DNA of 64,000 nt from positions 163,251,471 to 163,315,470 of the forward strand of contig NC_080672.1 in the NCBI RefSeq assembly GCF_030247195.1, read 5' to 3'. The DNA is from Topomyia yanbarensis (lineage: Eukaryota > Arthropoda > Insecta > Diptera > Culicidae). Made by a program: the position numbers and the translations under genes. This document shows positions 12,501 to 21,114 of the stretch, piece after piece. Positions within the stretch are counted from its first letter, which is position 1, and each line of letters begins with the position of its first letter. The notes beneath the pieces are model-generated. The model made no database searches, had not been told where the DNA came from, and saw nothing but the letters and a program-made list of their open reading frames with translations.

Positions 12501-13601
12501 TCCCTGTCTCTTACCAATGATACCGGTACCAGTTTTAGCGGTATCAATTTTTAGTTCCTGGCAGTCCCACATCTCGTTGAACGCTCTTATGTCTTTAAAC
12601 ATATGTTGAGTAGCGCCGGAATCCATCACCACTGGAATAAACGTTGTCGATTGAACGGGAAATTTTCGTGAGTCCATACAGAAAACTCGAGAGTCCTGCA
12701 CAAAATCGTCGTTCAGCCTTTTTAATGGCACTCGTACCATGAAGCTACCATTCTGACGTGTGACTAACGCTACATCCCGATGCTTTCCATCCGCGTGCAT
12801 CTCTACCTGAGGCTTATCCTGCTGCTTTTTATTCCTCCACTGTCGACAAAAACGTTGTTTGTGGCCTGGCTTACCACAATGGAAGCAAACAAGTTGTTTC
12901 TTCTGTGGTTTTTGCGTTGGCTGCTTGCCGTTCCCAACCATCGCCACTTGTCGATCGAAATTTTGTCCGCTCGCACCAGAATTCTCCGCGTCCAGAAAAA
13001 TGCGTCTTATCTGATCAAGCGACATCTTCTCTATGTCGTCCTTTCTCACAACCGACAACGCTCCGAGAATATGTTGATATCTCTCCGGTATGGCAACCAG
13101 TAGTGTATTTAACTGCTCAATACTGGTAACAGTTTCTCCCATACACTCAAGTTGTCGAACAATCTCTTCGTGAGAAGCAAAAAGCTCTTTGAGAGATTTA
13201 AATCTCTGCGTCTTGAGCGTGTACAATCTTGTTCGCAGCCCAAGCATGGCTACCGCACCTTGCTTCTGGTAAACTTGATCCAACCGAGTCATGATTTCTC
13301 TTGCATATTTACAATGCAGCACATGCCCCATCGGTTCATCATCTAGTGCCAGCCAAAGCTCATTAACAGCAGCGTCGTCATCTTTCAGACGTTTTGCCAG
13401 TTTCTCTTTCCTTTCAGCTTCCTGTTCGGCTGAAGCCCCTACTGCCGCTTCAAAATATTCTTCTTCCTCGGGAGTTTTCTCGAGGGCATGCAACAAACCT
13501 TCATGCTTGAAGTGTTGCTCCATCCTCTTTCGCCAAAGAGGGAAAGATTTTTCGTCTCCTTTGAATACCGGAACGATTACTCTTTTCAATCGGTTGTCCA
13601 T
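9555..13601 (-). CDS. Copia gag-pol polyprotein (gag, protease, integrase, RT, RNase H)
   Basis: A 1348-residue single ORF. Gag occupies residues 1-235, followed by a CCHC knuckle at 239-252. The aspartic protease has D327 in VMDSGAT. The integrase has the HHCC zinc site (H460, H465, C497, C500) and the catalytic triad D528, D591, E627 with the D-x35-E spacing. The reverse transcriptase has D956 in QMDVKTAF and the YVDD box with D1038 and D1039. RNase H has D1201, E1242 and D1277. Integrase precedes RT, which separates copia from gypsy-type elements. Length is close to Drosophila copia (about 1400). No stop or frameshift separates gag and pol, so gag excess must come from splicing or protease control, as known for copia. 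All catalytic residues are present. ATG at 13599-13601 is the first in frame after the leader. Confidence 0.97.
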   Translation of the reverse strand: MDNRLKRVIVPVFKGDEKSFPLWRKRMEQHFKHEGLLHALEKTPEEEEYFEAAVGASAEQEAERKEKLAKRLKDDDAAVNELWLALDDEPMGHVLHCKYAREIMTRLDQVYQKQGAVAMLGLRTRLYTLKTQRFKSLKELFASHEEIVRQLECMGETVTSIEQLNTLLVAIPERYQHILGALSVVRKDDIEKMSLDQIRRIFLDAENSGASGQNFDRQVAMVGNGKQPTQKPQKKQLVCFHCGKPGHKQRFCRQWRNKKQQDKPQVEMHADGKHRDVALVTRQNGSFMVRVPLKRLNDDFVQDSRVFCMDSRKFPVQSTTFIPVVMDSGATQHMFKDIRAFNEMWDCQELKIDTAKTGTGIIGKRQGNCCLRTNKMRKVDIYDVLFIPELSSNLLSVSRIESTGKSVVFRNDMVEILDETGHVIITGKKVNGLYILELFLVQNIGKALTGKGLNETELWHARFGHLGMQSLSRLVRDNMVERLNLVPSSMIASPFGCNSCIFGKQTREKFNIDPRIRSSRPLELVHSDVCGKLPEVTHDGYRYFVTFTDDFTHFVMVYLLSQKSEVLEKFKEFEAIANSHFSLRISKLRSDNGGEYYGKEFLAFCRGRGIQMIPTAPYTPQQNGVSERMNRSLMEKVRTILHESNAPMSLWGEALYASCYTLNRSPTSALKVLKTPYEMWFGSKPDVSKLKVFGCLAYAHVNKEHRTKLDKRSKVLTMVGYAPNGYRLWDEDEGKIIISRDVKFDENNFYFRSFIDEERKQVEFHEKEILTECEIENEQELIDPQIESANASDSEDEFVDTENVSNDLEDIAIDERRRSQRNTRTPAWLNNFETSFVMSHNSEEVPQRIDELMQRDDWHKWEQAMNEELMALDDNNTWTLVSGLPKGRKTINSMWVFGIKNEGGLPRYKARLVAKGCSQRPGLDYSETFAPVAKMTTVRTMLAIAVKKKWLIHQMDVKTAFLYGNLEEEIFMNLPRTKNENTRICKLNKSLYGLKQAGRSWNHHFTETISKLGFKQLNSDTCLYACFEKGLFIVLYVDDILIFGCNTENVHWIKNNLSKIFKMKDLGQLKTFLGLECTRNIEKGSLELFQSTYIAKILNRFGMTDCKPVATPMDANCKWVKSGNLTNEPYKELLGCLQYLSLMSRPDITIAVNILSQFQSCPSEEHWIGLKRILRYLKGTISFRLLYHQDKDDVPLKGYADADFANDVEERRSNSGYAFTVYGNIVSWSSKRQQLVTLSSTEAELVSLCYASKEGVWMSGILREVGIQFVPFTIYEDNIPCIRIAGEPREHQRSKHIDIKYMYMRNLIKEKKMILEYIKSEDQIADLFTKPLYKTRFCKLVSSLGMIN

Positions 13602-13880
13602 AATTGAAGATATGTCAATACCTGGAAACCTTACAAATGTTAGAAATTAAATAATTTCCCCTTCTTTCAACATAGAGCACTAGCTGTGTAGACAATATTC
13701 GGAGCTTTGCCCCACAGACAAAACAGATCTCTGTCTGAGCAAATGCAACGAAAAGTCACTCCACAAAAAGCCTCTGAACCCAACAAAAATAATCGAGAAT
13801 AATTGTTCCGCAGAAAGGGTGGTCTCCGCCTGAACAATTCTCAATTCTTCCAAAGCAATTATCTGTTAGGACAATTTACT

Positions 13881-13894
13881 CTGGGCCCATAACC
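13881..13894 (-). other. Primer-binding site complementary to internal initiator tRNA-Met
   Basis: The 14 bases adjoining the 5' LTR read GGTTATGGGCCCAG on the minus strand. They complement the anticodon stem-loop of insect initiator tRNA-Met, not its 3' end. Drosophila copia is known to prime from such a half-tRNA fragment, so this element probably does too. Confidence 0.88.
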
Positions 13895-14329
13895 TGTTAG
13901 CAGAGTGTAGTTGTGTGAGAAAACCGGGTAGGGTCTTCACCACACTTCAACGAACCTGTAAAAGGGTTTTCTTTCATAAATCATAAATAATACCGCAACC
14001 CAGAAACAGTTCAAATAATATGCCTTTCGCATTCTTTATTTGACCATTCTTTAGTATCGGTATGATCGACTCAAAGTACCTTCGAGTTTAGAGTTACATT
14101 ACATTGTATGAGTCGCCTATGTCTTTATTCTACTCCCTAGTTCGACAGCGATGGATACTCATCACTTTACTACCTTCCCTACTCAGAGCGTCGGCATCGT
14201 CCGAACTAATGGCTAAAGCTTTCTCTCTCGCAATATTGCTCTCTTGTGGTATCCCGAGTGTACAGGTGTACAGAATAAACATAGTAATGATGAATTGATA
14301 TTACATACCGAAAATTGATTTTTCCAACA
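13895..14329 (-). repeat. 5' LTR of copia element
   Basis: 435 bp, TG...CA, holding the promoter for minus-strand transcription. The ORFs of 64 codons seen in both LTRs are antisense chance frames. Confidence 0.95.
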
Positions 14330-14334
14330 ATCTT

Positions 14335-14795
14335 GTTATATCAGAAGGAGTCATTGGTCGGTTAACGAACTAAGCCATATTTTTCATAAACGGCTGTTTG
14401 TTTCCTGCACTGCATATGGATCACATTTTTGGAAAAGCCCATGCATTTGATAGAGTCGTCGTCCGATTTGACGGCTTTTGCCGTGCGTGCCGATCAGAGA
14501 AGACAGACAATAGCGTAGATGGCGCTGCGTTCAGTGCAAAATTTTGGTGGTTAAGTCGCAGAAGTTCACTCAACTGCGTTCTTTGCTGTTTTTTTCATAA
14601 TACCAAGGTACACTTTTACACTTTACAACAACGGTAAAAACAAAATTCCCAGTCGATAAACAACGATTAGACTTCACAAATCTCGTCAAAAATAAAAAAA
14701 ATAGATGGAGCGATTGATGTAAACAACTATTCGGTAAGAATACATTGAACTATTATTATATGTTATATATTAACCGAATCATTTAAACAATAGGG
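14335..14795. other. Non-coding spacer right of copia
   Basis: Its first bases continue the SINE-like repeat that the copia element interrupted at 9112. The rest shows no recognised feature. Confidence 0.35.
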
Positions 14796-14803
14796 ATGAA
14801 AAG

Positions 14804-15942
14804 TAGGGTTACCAAATGGACTGAGAGCAAATTAAGGACATCCCTGCCAAATCTATTCAGAATTGGAGCCTGAATCAATTGTCCCTTGAGCCAGAATTCT
14901 GAAAAAGTTTTCTGGGATTCTGGCTTTTTTCCAGCAGTTGAACTGGGACCACAGACTAAAATAAAAGGTGGAGCTAATGTAATGGGAAAATTGCCGGATC
15001 TATGTTTTTTGTGGGAATTCCCTCATAGTGTTATATCTGTTAGTCTGTGCTGGGACGTTGAATCTTGATCGAGACAAATTGGAATGGTGTAGTGCCAATA
15101 TTGAACGAAAATAACCACTTTGGCCACACCTCATGTCGAGTAATCCCACAAATTTTGGTTACTTCTGAGTAAAAGAACTTTTGGTTGGAATAAGTCGCAG
15201 AGAGTATGCATTAACAAAAACAATCAGTGGGAGTATTTGAAATTGACAATTGAAATTGATTCTCTTGGAATAAAGTTGATCTGAATTATTTAATACAGGG
15301 TGATTCATCATGACGTGTTTTTGATCTCGCAAAAATTTAAAAAATGGAGTAAATCGCGAAATGTTTATTTGTAAATCGAAAGAACATTTTTTGCGATTTA
15401 TTGTTTGAAAACAATTTCTTTTAAATATTAACCATGTTGGCGCTTGAGGTAATCCATTCGACTGGTCCAATTTTTGATGACGGATTCGAGTATTGCAAGT
15501 GGCATCTGGCTAATTAGTCGAGTAATGTTGGTTTCCAATACCTGGGAATGTCACCGCCGCTATGTTTTCTCCAATGCGTGCGTGGTCGATTTATTCGCTA
15601 ATCATCCAATAGCGAGAACTGCAACTTTTACTCTTTGATTGTATGGCGAATAGTGGAGTCAGTTGGCCGATTATATCCATGATTATTATATTATGGTCGG
15701 AGTGCATCGCTGATTTTCGAAATATAGTTGAATAATCTGAAAATGGTGAGCATACTGTGGTGGCAAACAATACTAAACTACAATAACATGACATGCCCTG
15801 TTAAAAACATCATGTTGAACCACCCTATATATGCCAAGGTTTGAGACTAAAAATAAAGACGTTTGAAGTAAAATAAGGACGCTTTCCAAAAACCTCGAAA
15901 ATAAGGACATGTCCTTTAAAATAAGGACGGTTGGTAACCCTA
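14804..15942. mobile_element. hAT-type non-autonomous DNA transposon
   Basis: The terminal inverted repeat TAGGGTTACCAA is found at both ends and the 8-bp TSD ATGAAAAG is exact (14796-14803 and 15943-15950). An 8-bp TSD and a TAGGG-type end are hallmarks of the hAT superfamily. Several AAGGAC motifs lie near the ends, four of them within about 100 bp on the right, as subterminal transposase sites often do. It has no transposase ORF. Length is 1139 bp including a nested element of 532 bp. Confidence 0.85.
15296..15827. mobile_element. Mariner-like MITE nested in the hAT element
   Basis: The imperfect terminal repeats (CAGGGTGATTCATCATGA on the left, TAGGGTGGTTCAACATGA as complement on the right) are flanked by TA on each side. 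No intact transposase is present. Its position inside 14804-15942 means the hAT element is older. Confidence 0.65.
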
Positions 15943-15950
15943 ATGAAAAG

Positions 15951-16875
15951 TCACCACTTGTGGCTGAACAGCCAATATAGTGAATTAAAAATGTAAAGCA
16001 AACCAAATAATATAATTAAAAACAAAATAAATAAAAAATAACAGATCTCATAACAAAAAAAATATGAAATCCTTGAACGCATATATGAAAGCGGGGCGAT
16101 AAGACTATGTTATGAAAAACATAAGTTGGACTTTCATGGATGCAGAAATGAAGGCAAATGAATTCATAAGTCTGCTTATGACGTTCTTAGAAGTCTAATG
16201 GAATCGTTTTAAGGCTGGTTCATATGCCGTGATTTATGAAATTCTCAGGTGTTGGTGTAACCCCTTATTTACGCTGAAATGAAATCTTTCTATCTTTTGT
16301 TGGAATCACTGAAAAAACTAAGCACGTTAAAATCACGTGGAAAATTATTGAGCTGATCCTCAAAATCCTCAATCCTCAAAACACATGAAATGCACACGGT
16401 CGCCAATTCAATATCTAATCGAGTGTAAGAAATATGATTATGGGATTCATGCGAACTTGTGTGAAGAGCACATTAACATCATAAGAAATACCACTGACTG
16501 AAATTTCCTAATGAATTAAACGTGAATATCACTTCATTTTACTTATAGATTTAATTGGCAGAAGAATCGGTTTAATGAATTGGTTTACAGATAGAAATAC
16601 ATGGTTTTCACGCGAAAATCATATAAAAAGTTCATACTTTGCGACTCAAAAGCATGGAAATCATCATTCAATGGAAAAACATGTCGTATTTACGTGAAAT
16701 TTGCTTGAATATAATTTGAAATACCACATAAAATGCGTTTCGAAGGATTTCCATTTCCAAGGATTTTAATTTCATATTGTTTTATCGTGTAGCATATTAT
16801 CAGTGAATGGTAGGAAACTAGAAGTGAGAATCAGTGCGAAACGCATGTGCAAGAGTAAGTTGAAATTATTTTTAT
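15951..16875. other. Non-coding A+T-rich spacer
   Basis: No ORF of note. TGTAACCCCTTA at 16256-16267 resembles the right end of the next element and may be a fragment of the same family. Confidence 0.35.
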
Positions 16876-16878
16876 TAA

Positions 16879-17546
16879 GGGGTTACATATTGCGAGAAAA
16901 ACTTGAAGAGAGTTTGAATTTATGTGAATCTATGAAGTAATAATTTTATTATAACAAAGTTGTAGTATTTTAATAGGGAATTAATAAAAAACAGCATTAG
17001 GTTATTTATCAAAATATACTGAAAACTGGTTGGGTTATGGCTTTTTTCTCGGAACCTTTTTTTTAAGAGGCTTAGGGTGATCACGATGGAGGTTTAACTC
17101 AAAACATCTCAAAATTAAAAAAAAATGTTATTAGCATAGCAGTATTCCTCGTACCTTAACGATTAATTGAACAAATAATATTTTTTCCTTGCATACAGGC
17201 AACATTTAAAAAAAATCGAAGCTCTAAAAATTACATTAAAAATTTCTTATTCATAAAACAAAAATTTATGCATAAAAAAAGGAATCGTTAATTAATTACG
17301 AACAATTGAAAAAAATGAAGAAAGTTGGCTGGGTAGTTTTTTGTCAATTATGAGCACGACATTTCGAGATAATCTAGTATAAAATTTACCACTGCTCTTG
17401 GTGGTCGAGGCGCTTCGAAGCGCTGTAACTTTTGGTTTATTGCTCGGAGCTCTATGAAAATTTGGGTAAATATTCCCAAGGAGTTGTTCTTTCTGATAAA
17501 ACATTTTTTTTTAGATTTGTTGAAAAATAAATAGGTATGTAACCCC
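16879..17546. mobile_element. PIF/Harbinger-like MITE
   Basis: The inverted ends are GGGGTTACATA (11 bp) and the TSD is TAA on both sides (16876-16878, 17547-17549). A 3-bp TWA duplication is characteristic of PIF/Harbinger. The right half is related to 48585-48760, showing a dispersed family. It is non-coding, 668 bp. Confidence 0.6.
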
Positions 17547-17852
17547 TAATTTTAAATATAAAACTGTTATTTTTTACAAATTAGCGGGCTAAAATGCACG
17601 AATATCTTAAACTGAAAGTTACCACTGCTCTTGGTGGTCGAGGCGCTTCGAAGCGCTGTAACTTTTGGTTTATTGCTCGGAGCTCTATGAAAATTTGGGT
17701 AAATATTCCCAAGGAGTTGTTCTTTCTGATAAAACATTTTTTTTTAGATTTGTTGAAAAATAAATAGGTATGTAACCCCTAATTTTAAATATAAAACTGT
17801 TATTTTTTACAAATTAGCGGGCTAAAATGCACGAATATCTTAAACTGAAAGT
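17388..17852. repeat. Perfect tandem duplication, 233-bp unit, two copies
   Basis: 17388-17620 and 17621-17852 look identical apart from the final base. The unit spans the right end of the MITE plus about 70 bp of flank, so the element now has two right termini. The absence of divergence implies a very recent event or an assembly join. Confidence 0.9.
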
Positions 17853-20836
17853 GTTAAGTTAAAATTTGCTCCTCCTAAGCATAATTTTTTTGATTCATTG
17901 TGAATTTTCACTCATTCGGTGAATACCATGGGAAGTCCATCTAAGCTAAGCTAAAGACATTAACTAAAGTTCAGTCACTCGATGTCAGCAACAAAACTTA
18001 TGGTTGCGAACAGGCATTACATTTATCCTCTCGCGGAGAGGATAAACAACGCTTTCCACCATTGATGAAAACTTGTCGATTTGAAGCAAGGAGAGAATGC
18101 CTTATTCCTATTCAGTGTCTATCGTTAACATAGCATGCGTGTATTTTTTCCTATATTGTTGGAGGAACGATTCTAATTTTTTCTTCTTTCGTTTATCGCT
18201 TCCTAATGGACTTTGATCTTATCCTCCTTCCGTAAGAGATGAAAATTCTTTATCATCAGTCTAGAGTTGACGATAAAGTCACATAACGCGCGGTATTGTG
18301 GACTAGCTAACGAATGGATTTTTTTTAGCTCATCTGATGGTACCAAGCCTTTGCTTATCTTTGCATATTATAATGTCATTTTCGATGGTTGTGCACCGGA
18401 GTAGTTTGCCAATGGAAACTGTAGTGTTTTTCACTTCTGCTCAAAAGTGCACAAGAAGTACAAAACCAGTGCAAGTAACTACACGGGTACCCATTAATTC
18501 ATATTTTCCAATCTTCCGGGAGAGAGGATAAACTGTTCTCCAAGAAAATGGGCTGCTGATAAAATCAACTCTCGCATGGATGGCAAAAATATTTATCGCT
18601 TGCTTTGGACGGGAGGATAAGATACTTGGTCGTTACCATGGGGAAATAACATGCGAGCGACCTATCTGTATCTTACTTGTGAGTGATAATTTTAACCACT
18701 GGTTGCGAACTATGCGAACCAAACAACGTTATGTCTGATCATATACATGCGCCTAAATATAGGTGCCCAGTAAAAGCTCTGATGAATATATTTAGCCATC
18801 GAATCCAGCAAAGTTAAGATTAAGATAAACTGAATGAGGTACACAATTTTTACTTGAACTGGAACCAAACAACTTGATACACTATTCAAATATAATTGTC
18901 CGTATCCAATGATACCGTTTTCGCTTGGCCTCTAACCTGAGTCAAGTTCTAACTCTAGCTGCTATTAGATCATTTAAGAGTGTAAAGGACATTATCAGTA
19001 TAAATTGTCTACGAGTTTGGGATTGAATTACATACCTACATTTGAAAATTTATGATAACTAGTCCCGTTATTCAGGTGATTGTAAAATTCAAATAATGCC
19101 TAACATTTTTAAATTAGTTGAAAAAAGAATCGCTGTATTTACAGTCCATGAAAGTTACAGTCTGTTGTTATTGGGTATTGGGACTAAAAGATTGATTTTT
19201 GAATTTGAAATCAAAATTGACTCAATTGGTCTTTTTAAATCTGCCCGAAATTCAGGAAAGTTTCTTGTTCTAAAATGGGCATTAAGTTATTAGCAGAATA
19301 TAACGATGTTAAAACATGCGCGTTAAAGTTAAATAATGAAATACTTCGGTGTGACAGCAGACAGCACTAAAATCTTGTTAGTGTCACACCAGTTTGGAGA
19401 GACGAATCTTTCATCGTTTTCAGTTTACGCTCACTTTCGTTTCAGACATTCCAACGAATCATTTCACCGGATACAACATTTTGAATTATCTCTCATTTTC
19501 GCGAAAGCAACAGGTAACCTTTGTACAGGTATATGATGACAGTTTCAAAAGTCTTTCTAGCGGGGATTAACTTGAACATGCCCCAGACTTGATTTGCATA
19601 TTCAGCCTATTGTTGATGTTGGTTGATACCTAATCGAGAGTTGTCTGTTCACCATAATTATGATCTATTGGGGCTGTTTCGTCGACTAACATTTACTTTC
19701 GTATCCATTAAATACTTCTTCTATTCTTGCTGCGGCATAAAAAGGGAGTTACGTGATTTGAGTGTCAAAACCGGATAGCTACGACGAAAAAATCAACGAT
19801 GAATTCCGCTTGTTTCATATTTGGAGGATTTCAATAACTGCCCGTGGCAATGCAAACTGGAATATGACGAAGTACTGTGGTGTGTGGTTCGGTCGGTGTT
19901 TTGTCCATTTCGTTGCCCATTTATGATCATATTTATTTTAAACAAGCAAAAAATATGCAGAAGGGAAGGAGAAAAGAGTAAAATTAACGGACCAGACCAA
20001 AGCAGAAGGAATGTGATACACCGGTTCGTCTGATATACCTGCATGTTGTGACAATCGAATTGCCAAATATTTATTTGTAAAGGGCTATTGTATTATATTG
20101 GTTAACGATAAGTTGCCTTAAATAATATGCCCTTATATCAAACCTGTGCTGGCTGGCGAATTTCTTAGGCGCATTCGCTTGGGAATGCGTTCATGTTCAA
20201 AACATCGAAATGAAATTTATATAGGTCAAATAAACAGTGAGTTGGTAGTAAAGGAAGCAGAACCTGTCTCTCGCCAGCCACGATAAATCAATGTGATACA
20301 AATTATGCCACGAAGGTGCGTGAGCGTGTATGTTATCAGCGTTCCTAAAGTGCACGTGGTGTCATGGCATAAGAAAAGTTGTTCCATCGGAAACGAAACC
20401 CTGTCGTCCACAGTGCACCCATCCGCCGGAGGTCTAGATTTCAGTTGCTTCAAACATGTTTTGCGTCAAGGTAACGTGATGATAGTATAATTTACAGTAC
20501 AAAATTAGATCAGAGCCACATAATTTTGTAATTATCGTGATGCATGACGATCAGCTGAAACTGTGACGAACTGGTTTGGCATCCGTCGTGATTCTTAAAC
20601 ATTGCTATTCAGAGCGAGTAGGAATGGCGTTTGCAAACTTTGACAAGCAATGGCCGCAATACCAGTCAAAGTGTATTCAGTAAAAACTATTTATTTTTTT
20701 TAAGATGCAGAAAGTGTTATTTTCAGGAATCAGAATATATTGGCTCAAATGGTACGTTCGCCATGTTATACGGAGATTTGCCGCGCCATGTCGTCTCATC
20801 ACTGTCCTGATGGAAAGGGAGGCGAAAGAAAGAAGG
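17853..20836. other. Non-coding region with GAGGATAA motifs
   Basis: No gene recognised. The motif GAGGATAA or its complement occurs near 18025, 18038, 18218, 18530 and 18613, once as a perfect palindrome. A short plus-strand ORF near 20313-20490 ends close to CAAG|GTAACGTG, a possible splice donor, but there is no other support for an exon. Confidence 0.3.
18022..18046. repeat. Perfect palindrome, 11-bp arms, 3-base centre
   Basis: TTTATCCTCTC, centre GCG, GAGAGGATAAA. It could form a tight hairpin or bind a dimeric protein. The half-site recurs nearby in both orientations. Confidence 0.85.
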
Positions 20837-21114
20837 TACACACCAAAAAAATATTAGTTTTACCGGTGACATAAATCCTAAAATGTCCTAATCTAGCAAA
20901 ACGTAATTCACAAAATGACTGAATTTTATGTGTTATCAGACCTACCGGAAAAAACCATTTTCAATAATTGATATTTACGTAAGGAGAATTACATTATTGC
21001 CGCCTCCCATTTAATTTTACATGAATGATATTAAAAATACAACAAGCATGTTTTTTTCGGTGCTCAGCGACATAAAATTACTCTTGTCTATGAAAACACG
21101 TTAACAAGCACCGA

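Larger units (their letters stand above)
9113..14329 (-). mobile_element. Complete copia-type (Ty1/copia) LTR retrotransposon
   Basis: The element is 5217 bp long, with two 435-bp LTRs that start TG and end CA and show no difference by eye. It is flanked by the 5-bp TSD ATCTT (9108-9112 and 14330-14334). Reading leftward it has a 5' LTR, a PBS touching the LTR, a ~280-base leader, one uninterrupted gag-pol ORF, a PPT overlapping the stop codon, and the 3' LTR. Every hallmark of a mobile copy is present. Identical LTRs and an open ORF imply a very recent insertion. Copia family membership follows from the integrase-before-RT order and the single fused ORF. Confidence 0.97.
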
